Positions 25,047 through 34,100 of a DNA stretch of 40,871 bases are shown here, in pieces. The DNA is taken from positions 1-40,871 of IMG/VR virus record IMGVR_UViG_3300027852_000083; one strand, given 5' to 3'. The stretch's first letter is position 1. Every line of letters starts with the position of its first letter. A program made the translations under genes and the position numbers. Origin of the DNA: a virus. The notes below the pieces were generated by a model. That model was given only the letters and a program-made list of their open reading frames with translations. It had not been told where the DNA came from and did not search any database.

Positions 25047-26150
25047 TTGAAAGCTATAAAAAGGCTTACAAGTATTCCCCCAATGAAGAAAAAGGGAGAA
25101 GAACTTGAACTATTAAAAGTTGATACAGGTAATTGGTCTATTCCTTATACATCTGGAGGACCATATGTGGTTATACATAGTGATAAAATTGTTGGTAATA
25201 CAGGTGGAGCAACTGCTTATGTTAGTGAAATAGTAACTGAATCTGGATCGTGGGCTACTGGTACTGCTGCTGGGTATTTTTTATGCCATTCAATTGTAGG
25301 TAGTTTTGAATCAGAGAATTTGAATGTTGGAGCAAATCTTAATGTAGCGACTACAACAGGGATTATCACTCCACCTGAAGAGCTTACAGATTTTATTAAT
25401 AGATTGATGGTATGGCTTCCTGAGAAGTATAAGGCTGAACCAAATGTTGTAGACTATGTAGAAGCTGTTTTTAATTTATTTGCAGAAATAAACAATAATA
25501 TAGGTAACTTTGCTAAGTTATATTCACCTACAGATTTAGAAGAGGGTTCAGAGTTTGAAAGGCTTGAATCTTTGTTTAATTTAATTTCAAACCCTTCTGC
25601 TTTAAGGAATGAACGAGTTTATGGGTTACTTCACGCTTCTGATTTCATAAAAATTAAAGGTTTGTTGCAATCTGTAAATTACTATATGTACAAAAGGCGT
25701 TTAAGCAACCAAGATTTTACAGTAGACATCAGATATTTGTGGACAGGCCCTGTGGGTGAAACTGGTGACTATACTACATTTATTCCAGAAGATATTGGTA
25801 AAATAAGAAGGGAAGCAGGACTTGCTTATTACCCTAGCCCACATTTTGATATGTCCGTTCACCCTATTCCAGGAGGACCACCTGTTGAGCTTTCCAATGC
25901 TGATAAACAAGAATTAAGAATTTTAATAAATAGAGTAAGGCCAATAGAAACAGTATATGGTGAAGCTTATGTAGAAAAAATAGGAATACTTCCATCAATT
26001 ATTGTACTGCCGACTACAGCACATTCAACTGTACTTGCATCTTGTATTGTTCTAAGTTGCTCCCCTGTTGGAATTAGACCTGTTATCTTATTGTTAACAA
26101 AAGGTACATCATTAATAATAACAGATAATATTACGTTACTTTGTGGGTAA
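25047..26150 (+). CDS. Baseplate wedge protein, gpI-like (tentative)
   Basis: The 367-residue product follows gp25 and precedes the fibre and gp6 genes, the position of P2 gpI-type tail proteins. Residues about 40-110 form a small beta module (KIVGNTGGATAYVSEIVTES) that recurs in phage baseplate proteins; residues 115 to 300 carry LPEKYKAEPNVVDYVEAVFN and a helical region. The C-terminal 60 residues are hydrophobic strand repeats (IIVLPTTAHSTVLASCIVLS), perhaps an intermolecular beta assembly. The start is TTG, 5 bases after AGAGGTG; no ATG is available at the same position. The family assignment is by position and partial pattern. Confidence 0.6.
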   Translation: MKAIKRLTSIPPMKKKGEELELLKVDTGNWSIPYTSGGPYVVIHSDKIVGNTGGATAYVSEIVTESGSWATGTAAGYFLCHSIVGSFESENLNVGANLNVATTTGIITPPEELTDFINRLMVWLPEKYKAEPNVVDYVEAVFNLFAEINNNIGNFAKLYSPTDLEEGSEFERLESLFNLISNPSALRNERVYGLLHASDFIKIKGLLQSVNYYMYKRRLSNQDFTVDIRYLWTGPVGETGDYTTFIPEDIGKIRREAGLAYYPSPHFDMSVHPIPGGPPVELSNADKQELRILINRVRPIETVYGEAYVEKIGILPSIIVLPTTAHSTVLASCIVLSCSPVGIRPVILLLTKGTSLIITDNITLLCG

Positions 26151-26169
26151 CTAAAAAGGTGGGTTAAAA

Positions 26170-26448
26170 ATGTATGGATTTAAAAATATAGTATTGAAGT
26201 TGATAGATTGTGGTGAATTTATTATTGCGGAAGAGTTAGTTAAAGTTTGTAGTGCTACAAAAGAATTGGAGTACTTAGAGGATTTAATTAAAAAACATTC
26301 TTTAAAATTTTTATTGAGTAGAATTGAGGAAATTTGCCGCTACAATTCTGGTCATTTACGGTCAGTATGGCATGACGAATCTTATGCAAAAAGTTGGGAT
26401 AGAGACGCAGATATATTGTCAGGGATTATTGCTAAAATTAAGAATTAG
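26170..26448 (+). CDS. Small protein with N-terminal GEF-tag module
   Basis: The 92-residue product starts with the recurrent module (FKNIVLKLIDCGEFIIAEEL), followed by a helical, charged region (EYLEDLIKKHSLKFLLSRIE) and a C-terminal segment rich in Asp, Trp and His (VWHDESYAKSWDRDADILSG). I do not recognise the family. An AAGGTGGG site precedes the ATG. It is inserted between baseplate genes, where no such protein is needed for known baseplates. Confidence 0.72.
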   Translation: MYGFKNIVLKLIDCGEFIIAEELVKVCSATKELEYLEDLIKKHSLKFLLSRIEEICRYNSGHLRSVWHDESYAKSWDRDADILSGIIAKIKN

Positions 26449-26469
26449 ATATAGTAATGTGTTTATAAG

Positions 26470-26477
26470 TATAAAAG
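26470..26477 (+). promoter_or_regulatory. Possible late-promoter-like octamer TATAAAAG
   Basis: The octamer sits in the 70-base gap before gene 26519, 41 bases from its ATG, in the same form as at 2005 and 38241. Evidence is only recurrence in leaders. Confidence 0.25.
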
Positions 26478-26518
26478 TTTTTAATTATTATTAATATTAA
26501 TTTATGGAGGGCAGTATT

Positions 26519-26944
26519 ATGAAAAGATTAAGATTGTATTCGAAGCTGATTTACCCAAGAGGTACAGGAGTAGTAGAAGGGCAGGAACAGAAACCAGTAA
26601 AAGCCACTTCAGTAGATCTATTAAAATTTTCATTAGAAGGAAATCTTTCTAATATAAAGGGGATAGAACGATTAACTATTGCAACTAAGATAATTTCAAA
26701 ATTGAATCTTATTGAGCGTAGTGTAGTTGAGGTTGAAAAAGGTTGTTATGTTGATTTAGAAGATGCAGAATTCGATCTTTTAAGAGAGTCTGTAAATTCG
26801 GCTGAGTTTCCTCCAATAGTTTTACATTTTCCAGAGTTGTTAACTTCAATTGTAGAAGCTAGTAGCGATTTAGGAATGGGGTTGTCAATGGTACCCCCTC
26901 ACGATGGCGGTTGTCTTAATCCTATTGGTGCACATAAAATATAA
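26519..26944 (+). CDS. Hypothetical protein in the baseplate operon
   Basis: The 141-residue product is not recognised. It has an N-terminal basic strand (KRLRLYSKLIYPRGTG), a helical middle (IERLTIATKIISKLNLIERS), a VDLEDAEFDLLRESV segment, and a C-terminal Gly-rich tail with one Cys and His (PPHDGGCLNPIGAHKI). The start is ATG 26519, 8 bases after GGAGGG; the ATG at 26504 overlaps that site. Position between the gpI-like and fibre genes suggests a tail component. Confidence 0.65.
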   Translation: MKRLRLYSKLIYPRGTGVVEGQEQKPVKATSVDLLKFSLEGNLSNIKGIERLTIATKIISKLNLIERSVVEVEKGCYVDLEDAEFDLLRESVNSAEFPPIVLHFPELLTSIVEASSDLGMGLSMVPPHDGGCLNPIGAHKI

Positions 26945-26961
26945 AGAGGAGGTATTTTAAG

Positions 26962-28119
26962 ATGGCAAGAGCACATTTCTTCAGGTATGTATTAGACGAA
27001 GATGGTAATGTTATTAGTGATGCAACTGTTAGTATATATTTAGCAGGTACAATTACTCCTGCTACTATATATCAATCTGAAGGTGCAGCTTCTCATGTAT
27101 ATTCAGTCCTTTCTGCTTCTGATGGATCTTTTGAATTTTGGGTAGATAGTAGTGATTATGATCCAATGACACAAGAATTTAAGATTGTTGCTGTTAAATC
27201 TGGATTGGTCTCTAAAACTTTTGATTATGTTAATGTTTTTCCATGTTTTCCGCATACACATAGTGGTGGTGGTGGTGATATAGCGACCGAAACAATGTCT
27301 ACTTTTGTTTCAGACTATGTGCCTTTTGGTGCTCCTTGGGTAGATATTATGTGTATGACAGGTAATCATGTAATAGCTACATGGTCTCAAGGGGCCGAAG
27401 CTAAGCCTGTTAATACTGTATTTTTAGGTGTATCTGACATACAACAAAATAGTGGATCAGGAGGTGAGATATATTCTGTCTTTTTTGCAGACTCCGTGAT
27501 TACTGGGTCTACGGCAGGGATAATATCTCCATGGTATTCTGCTACAGTATTTGAAAGTAGTGGTAACTTTTCTTTTGTTCCAATAGAATACGTTGCTTTA
27601 AGAGGATCTGGTAAGTATTCATATACTTCTGATTACTTAAATGTTGATGTTTTTACATGTGGTGCTGGTTCTTCCGGTAACTTTGGAAGACGTGTAATTT
27701 CAGTAGCTGATTCTGTTACTGATTATTTTCAGCACGGAATGTTTATGTACGTTGCAGCAACGATAAGAAGTTGGCCTGATACTTCTTTACCTTCTAATCC
27801 CGCAGGTAATTTTAGGGCTGAAGAAGCATATTTTATGTCAGGTAAATTTAGAAGAGGGTTTGCATTAGGTATAGATAATAACCCAATAGCCGGTTCATGG
27901 TACGCTAAAGCTGAAATATCTGTAGCTGGTATGGATCTTATGGATGCTTTATATGAGGCAGGTTCTGTTGGTATGGCTTTAACTCAAAGTGGCGACGGAA
28001 GCCGAATTTCATGGGGAACTAAAGCTGGTGGTGTTATTGCACAAAAAGTATGGTTATATTCAGATGGCACTCACCTGTATGCACAAAGGTTAGGTGGTTC
28101 ACCTCAACAATTAGACTAA
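26962..28119 (+). CDS. Tail fibre-like protein
   Basis: The 385-residue product opens with a carboxypeptidase-regulatory-like beta sandwich (YVLDEDGNVISDATVSIYLA), common at the base of phage fibres, then a HTHSGGGGD linker whose His pair is typical of fibre metal sites. The middle is Ser/Gly/aromatic-rich beta sequence. The C-terminal domain (GSRISWGTKAGG, then LYSDGTHLYAQRLGG) resembles the end of the adhesin at 20090. It is probably a short fibre or receptor-binding protein. AAAGAGGAGG precedes the ATG. Confidence 0.75.
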   Translation: MARAHFFRYVLDEDGNVISDATVSIYLAGTITPATIYQSEGAASHVYSVLSASDGSFEFWVDSSDYDPMTQEFKIVAVKSGLVSKTFDYVNVFPCFPHTHSGGGGDIATETMSTFVSDYVPFGAPWVDIMCMTGNHVIATWSQGAEAKPVNTVFLGVSDIQQNSGSGGEIYSVFFADSVITGSTAGIISPWYSATVFESSGNFSFVPIEYVALRGSGKYSYTSDYLNVDVFTCGAGSSGNFGRRVISVADSVTDYFQHGMFMYVAATIRSWPDTSLPSNPAGNFRAEEAYFMSGKFRRGFALGIDNNPIAGSWYAKAEISVAGMDLMDALYEAGSVGMALTQSGDGSRISWGTKAGGVIAQKVWLYSDGTHLYAQRLGGSPQQLD

Positions 28120-28131
28120 TAGGAGAATATC

Positions 28132-29955
28132 ATGCTTGTAAAGAAGTATGATTATGATTATACAGTAGAAAGGTTAGTTCAAATAATACGTGATCGCGGG
28201 ACATGGAAAGACATGTACGAAAGTAGTACAGGAAAAATGCTTATTGAATTAGTAGCTTATGCTGTAGATAATTTAGGTTATTATATGGAACGCAGAGTAC
28301 AGGAACTCTACCTCAGTACATGCAGATTAGAATCCTCTACTTATCATTTAGCATCTTTACTTGGATATCTCCCAATTCGTAAATATTGTGCTATAGGTAC
28401 TATAGATATTGTATTAAAAAATGCTCGTGCTGTTGATGTAGTAATAGAAAAAGGCTTTTCTTTTACTATTAAAAAACTTCCATATGTAATAATGGAATCT
28501 GGAACAATTACTTCAGGAACTACCAAAGTATCACTAAAAGCAATGCAAGGGGAATTACGAATAGAAGAATTTCTATTAAAAACAACTAAAGAGGTTGATT
28601 ATGTGGATATAGATGCTAGTTATAATTCAATTAGTGAAAACTATTTAATTGTTTCTATACCACCAGGATCTTCTTTTGATGGTTTATTATACAATTACAA
28701 TTATAGTACAATACCAAGACCTACATGGAGATCAGAAAGGTACTATTCTATACATTATTATTTTGATAAGTTACGAATAGACTTTGGTACAGATGGGTTT
28801 GGTAGAAACCCATCTGAGGATATAATTGTAGATGATAAACCAATGGAAGTTGAATATGTTATAACTGATGGGGAATTAGGTAATATTAAAAATGAGGTAT
28901 CTGGAGTACATTTTGATGATCGTATATATGATAATGGTTCACCAAAAGATGAAGTTAAAATAGAACAGTATGAAATTATAGTTCCTTTTATGTCAGGGGC
29001 AATAGACCAGGAAACAATAGATAATGTTAAACTCTATGCACCTCGATTATATTCTACTGGTAAAAGGGCTGTAACTAGAGAGGATTATAGATATTGGTTA
29101 GAAAGACATCCTATTATAACAAGAGCAAATGCGTGGGGTGAACAAGAATTTATTGAATCTGGAGGTAATAGTAAAGAATCACCAGCAGATATAAGAAATT
29201 CTGCTTGTTATACAGCAGTTAAGTTGGGGGAAGAGGAAGAGTATACAATAATTGAGGTTTCTCTTCATAGCAGACATTTTGTTATTAACGGTGTTGATTT
29301 ACCTATTTATCCAGGAGATAATTTTGTAGTTGGTGGATCTACAGGAAATGATGGTGAATACATAATATCCTGTTTGGAGGATTCGGTAGAAGAAGATATT
29401 GCTCAAAATAAAACAACTTTATTTGTTACAAAATCAATACTAGATTCAACCGCTGATGGTTTTATAAAGCATTCAGCTAAACTTCAAGCTCTTTCAGAGC
29501 CTGAAAGGGATACAATTGAAGAATACATATATGATTATATGACACTTACTGTGTTTCTCAAGTACTACAAACCAATAATTTATTATATAGATTTAGATAT
29601 ATATGTTAGTACAGATGGGTATTATACACTTTCAGCTATTGGAGAGGAAATTAAAACTTCTCTATTAACTAAATTTCCTGCAGGTTATTATACTTTTGAG
29701 CAATCTATTTTTAAATATGAATTTTTGAAAGTAGTGACAGAACATGCAGGTGTAGCGGGCAGCTACTTAAATTGGTTTATAAAATGTGAAGAGATAGAAG
29801 ACGATTATTATAGAATAATTGGTCCATTTCCTTCGCCTTCTGCTGTAGCTTGTTCACGAGCAGATTATTTTAATAGGTATATTGGTATTTTTGCCCTAAG
29901 GAATGTAAATATTTACCCAGAAGGCTACGAAAAACCAGTTTATATTATTACTTAG
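28132..29955 (+). CDS. Baseplate wedge protein gp6/gpJ-like
   Basis: The 607-residue product is a baseplate J/gp6 family protein. The N-terminus has the family motif region (TGKMLIELVAYAVDNLGYYM, then ERRVQELYLSTCRLESSTYHLA), followed by LGYLPIRK. The middle contains the conserved YAPRLYSTGKRAVTREDYRYW block, where gp6-type proteins dimerise around the baseplate. gp6 rings define the iris that opens on contraction. An AATAGGAG site precedes the ATG. The downstream neighbour starts 9 bases after its stop. Confidence 0.9.
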   Translation: MLVKKYDYDYTVERLVQIIRDRGTWKDMYESSTGKMLIELVAYAVDNLGYYMERRVQELYLSTCRLESSTYHLASLLGYLPIRKYCAIGTIDIVLKNARAVDVVIEKGFSFTIKKLPYVIMESGTITSGTTKVSLKAMQGELRIEEFLLKTTKEVDYVDIDASYNSISENYLIVSIPPGSSFDGLLYNYNYSTIPRPTWRSERYYSIHYYFDKLRIDFGTDGFGRNPSEDIIVDDKPMEVEYVITDGELGNIKNEVSGVHFDDRIYDNGSPKDEVKIEQYEIIVPFMSGAIDQETIDNVKLYAPRLYSTGKRAVTREDYRYWLERHPIITRANAWGEQEFIESGGNSKESPADIRNSACYTAVKLGEEEEYTIIEVSLHSRHFVINGVDLPIYPGDNFVVGGSTGNDGEYIISCLEDSVEEDIAQNKTTLFVTKSILDSTADGFIKHSAKLQALSEPERDTIEEYIYDYMTLTVFLKYYKPIIYYIDLDIYVSTDGYYTLSAIGEEIKTSLLTKFPAGYYTFEQSIFKYEFLKVVTEHAGVAGSYLNWFIKCEEIEDDYYRIIGPFPSPSAVACSRADYFNRYIGIFALRNVNIYPEGYEKPVYIIT

Positions 29956-29964
29956 AGGGATACA

Positions 29965-30666
29965 ATGGCAATAAATTATGATTTGATTAAGTTTTATCAG
30001 TGTGCTCATTGGATTAATGATAATAGTCATGGCGGTGGGATTTCCGGAGTTGAAATATTTACAAAAAAAGATGAGAATATTTTTGAAAAAGTTACTGACT
30101 TTTCGAGAAGAATTGGTGCTATTGACTATAAAAAAGTATTTATTAAGAATGAAAATGCAGAGATATGGCAAGATGTAGTTGGTTGGTTGATATCCGATAC
30201 TATTGCCCCTAATGATAATATTTCTATTTCAGGGGCTGGGACCGAAAGCAGATTAGGAATTCCTGCTCCATTAAGTGGGATAAGTAAAATTGAAGGTGAG
30301 TTTGTTATTGGTGATACCTCTACAAATTTTTTAAAAGAAGTAGGGATTGGTGAAAAAGTATATAATGGAACAAATGATACTAATTCATCTGCTATTGAGA
30401 TTATATCAATTCAGCACAAAGTTTTAACACTTGCTTCTGAATATATGGGATCTGTTGGTGTTGATAAAAAAATATATGTTACACCAGCAAAAGACTTTCT
30501 TTTTAAAGCACCATTAACTAATGATGATGATAAGCGATTGTGTTATGGCGATATAGCAATTAATGATTATGTTGGTATATGGCTAAAACGTACTGTTTTA
30601 GCAGCAGGTGCCTATTATGCATCTAATAGTTTTACAGTTGGTATGATATCAAAAAATTTATTGTAG
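29965..30666 (+). CDS. Putative virion structural protein (HGG-type)
   Basis: The 233-residue product starts with INDNSHGGGISGVEIFTKKD, then ENIFEKVTDFSRRIGAIDYK and KVFIKNENAE. From memory this pattern (SDN.HGG.I ... N.F..V...E...G...YRK.FV.N) recurs in phage structural proteins near the baseplate and fibre genes, but I cannot name a family. The rest is beta-rich with no catalytic motif. An AGAGGG site precedes the ATG. It directly follows gp6, so a baseplate or fibre-attachment role is likely. Confidence 0.65.
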   Translation: MAINYDLIKFYQCAHWINDNSHGGGISGVEIFTKKDENIFEKVTDFSRRIGAIDYKKVFIKNENAEIWQDVVGWLISDTIAPNDNISISGAGTESRLGIPAPLSGISKIEGEFVIGDTSTNFLKEVGIGEKVYNGTNDTNSSAIEIISIQHKVLTLASEYMGSVGVDKKIYVTPAKDFLFKAPLTNDDDKRLCYGDIAINDYVGIWLKRTVLAAGAYYASNSFTVGMISKNLL

Positions 30667-30683
30667 ATAGGGGAGGATTTAAT

Positions 30684-31100
30684 ATGTATATATCACCTAT
30701 TGGTAATTATGAAATAATAGAATCGTTAATACTATCAGGATTTGCTGAATTAGCATATGAGTACGATGAAATATTTAGTAAATCTAGAGAGTTATCTGAA
30801 ATACAAAAGGAACAGCTTGAAATACAAATGACAGAATTGCGTAGTATGAATGCTGATGCAATTATTGATGAATTTGATTTGGAAACAATAAGGAGTATTG
30901 GTGATTTTGCGTATAGATATCAACTTACTAAAAAGCTTATACATATTGTTGAAGCTAAAGGTGGTGGTTTTTGGTTAAATGGAAATGCTCCTTCTTTGTG
31001 GTATGGAATTATGAAGTCCCCTGAACCATTTATTGATATTGATGTTTACACAATGCTAGAAGATAAAGCATCAGTTCGTATGGAAGTCCATCCTGAATAA
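30684..31100 (+). CDS. Hypothetical protein with a divergent tag-like N-terminus
   Basis: The 138-residue product is not recognised. Its N-terminus (IIESLILSGFAELAYEYDEI) resembles the GEF module in spacing (L-x3-G-x4-A) but lacks the GEF core, so I count it only as a weak member. The middle is a long charged helix (KEQLEIQMTELRSMNADAII) followed by LETIRSIGDFAYRY and an aromatic C-terminal part. A GGGGAGGA site precedes the ATG. It leads into the helicase gene. Confidence 0.65.
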   Translation: MYISPIGNYEIIESLILSGFAELAYEYDEIFSKSRELSEIQKEQLEIQMTELRSMNADAIIDEFDLETIRSIGDFAYRYQLTKKLIHIVEAKGGGFWLNGNAPSLWYGIMKSPEPFIDIDVYTMLEDKASVRMEVHPE

Positions 31101-31101
31101 T

Positions 31102-31119
31102 AAGGAGTATAAGGAGTAT
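31102..31119 (+). promoter_or_regulatory. Duplicated ribosome-binding site
   Basis: Two tandem copies of AAGGAGTAT precede the helicase ATG at 31124. The second is at ribosome-binding distance and the first is 9 bases further upstream. This may raise or buffer translation of the large helicase. Confidence 0.6.
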
Positions 31120-31123
31120 ATAC

Positions 31124-34100
31124 ATGATAATTTCTGCTAAGAAAAATAAAAAAATTAAAGCAAGAAGTGATATAAATGAATTATTGCGGTCCATTGACGA
31201 TGAACGAGTATTGATGGAAAAGTCAATACGTAAGCTTACTAAAACTAAAGCAATAGCACGCAATATTATTAAAATAGTAGATGGGAAAGCGTTTCTAACC
31301 GGCGATACTGAAGGGATTAATTATATATCATCATTCATCAGCTCTTTTTATAAAAGTATGATGGACACTCTTAATTATGAATCTTATAATAAACAACAGA
31401 AAAATACTGAATTTACGTTTGATTTATGGAGTGGTAAATTTTTACGACTTAATATAAAACCTAAATCCCAAACCACCCAGGAAATTGTTTTTACTGCAAC
31501 TATTCCTTTGAGATTAATAAAATCTTTGACAGATGTAGTAGGAAAAATTGGTATATCATATATACTTCAAATAATGTTGCGCCAATTTTGGGTTAATGAC
31601 AAAATGCCTCCTGTATTTGATTTAACATATAAATTACCTACTAAAAATAAGAAAAATGGCACAGTAATTCTTCCTGATGGTGCTTTATACTATATTCCTG
31701 AAGAACGTATAGATAAGCGCAAAGAATATTTTAACTATATTTTCGAACACGAGGGTTCATCCCCAAAAAGTATGTCGATAATGTATGATCCCTTAGTGGA
31801 AGAATTTGTATTCACTAATTCTTATGGTGGTTTATCTACTTTTTCTGTTGCTAATTGTATGAAACCATTAGATAATCATAAAAAGAGTATACTTGAACAA
31901 ACATTACGTGAAGCAATAAATATAACAATTTTTAGAAATTGGAATATTTTTAATTTATTAGACGTAAAAGTTAAGGATTTATATAATAATTATTTAAATA
32001 CAGCAGTTCATTCTATTCCTGTAGCTGATACAAGAAAAATTTTAAATAACATTGAAAAAGTTATTGAGGCCAATAAAAGTAGTGTAGTTCCTAATACTTA
32101 TTATTCTGCAAAAGGGAATTTGAAACTTATTAGCGATAATTTTACAAAGTATAAAACTATTGCAAATAAAGTTGATAAACAATTCAAAGATTTTAATACA
32201 TTTAACAAGGATAATCTTGGTGAATTGCCTTCAGTACGCAAAGATTTAGTATTGTTTCCGCATCAAGCTGAATCAGTTGCTAAAATGAAACCTGCTGGGG
32301 AAACTGCCATACTTGATGTTGCAACTGGTGGGGGGAAGACTATTGTTCTCCTATTAGATATGTTACAGCTTATGAAAGAAGGAAAAGTTAAACGTCCACT
32401 AATTGTGGCACCGAACCCAATTATTGGACAGTGGGTTGGTGCGATAAATTATTTTACTGATGGTAAGGTAAATGCTCTTGCTTTAATGACCAGTACAACC
32501 AAAAATTGGGGTAGAAGAATTAAAAAACCTGAAGATAATCTTCTCCAGCAAGCTTTAAGTGCTCCGGATAATACCATTTTTTTAACTTCTTACCCTTATT
32601 TAATTCTCGATAGTGTAGAAACTATTGAAGGTGGGTGGATATTTCCGAATGTTGATTTCTTCAAAGATGAATTGGGTGTTGATTATGTTGCTTTAGATGA
32701 AAGTCACATGATTAAAAATAGTAATTCACAAACACATAGAGCTTGTATTCAGTTAAGACCTGTAAAGTACAGAAGGCTTTCTACAGGAACTTTAGTAGTT
32801 AATACTCCTATGGATTTAGTTGGTCAAGTTGCTTTCCTAGACCCAAGAGCTTTAGGGACTGATAAAGAGTTTGCCGAAAAGTATGCAGCACCTGGTGGTG
32901 TGTCATCTGGTAGAGGAAAAACCAGAGTTACTAAATGGAGAGCAAGTGCATCTAAAGAGATTATCTCTCAATTAAGAAATCATACTTTCTATTTACAGTA
33001 CAGAGAAAAAGATTGGATTGCTTGTTTACCTAAAATAAAATATAATTATTATCCGGTACAATTTACGCCAGCACAAAAAGCTGAATATAAGAAAATAGTA
33101 GAAGAAACATTAGCTGATATAATGTCAGATCCAAGAACTAAGGATGCGTGGTTAAAGTATTTAGAACAAAAGAAGCTTGATGATGACGGCGAACTAAGTG
33201 TTGTTGGCGCTCAAATATTAGCAAAGTTTGCGATGTTAGAGCAATTTTTAACTGATCCAACATATTCACCTTTTATCAGAAAAAGTAGTTTACCTGAAAG
33301 CGATAAAACTTCGCCAAAATCACCAAAATGTGACATGCTAATGGCAGAAAGCTTTAAAAAAGATTCAAAGTGTATAATAGCAACACATTTTAAACGAGGT
33401 GCGACTCATCTTTTAAGCAAATCTAAGTATAAAGCAAGTAGTCTTTACTATGATGCAGCCCATAAAGGAAATCTTACTAGATTTATGACTGAAGCAGATG
33501 TAAAGTCCATTTTTGCGGTACAACAATCCATTTCCGAGGGATTAAATCTGCAAATGGCTGATAGAATTATAATGACTGATTTAGATTGGACTCCTGGTAA
33601 AGTAAAACAATTAATAGCTAGAATATATAGACCATTAGGACCAAAAGTAGATACTTCTAAAGTAGTCAATATCGATTATTTATATATGGATGGGTCGGCT
33701 GATGTTGCAAAGTTAGCAAGATTGATATATAAGAGAACATTTAACGCTAAAACTATGGAAGGTTCTCCGATTGAACCACCACCACCACCATCTTTTGATG
33801 ATTCGGTTTTCTTTTTGAAGCAAGAAAATCTTGCTGTTGGTGGTTATATGGAAGCAGAACGTAATCTTAACAAATGGTTTAGTGATATTGCTGAGGAACA
33901 AAGAGCTAAAGGAGATTTTTCCCCAATTGTCCCCAAAATAAAAGGTGAAATTTCTGGCAAATCTATAGATACACCTTGGGTAGTTGGTATGTCCGTGCCA
34001 CTTGATGTAGAAGGAGAACCTCTATCTGTTGCTATTTCTGCTGAAGGATTTGACGTAGAAAATGCAAAAGAAGCAAAAGATTTTTTAATAGGTAAATATG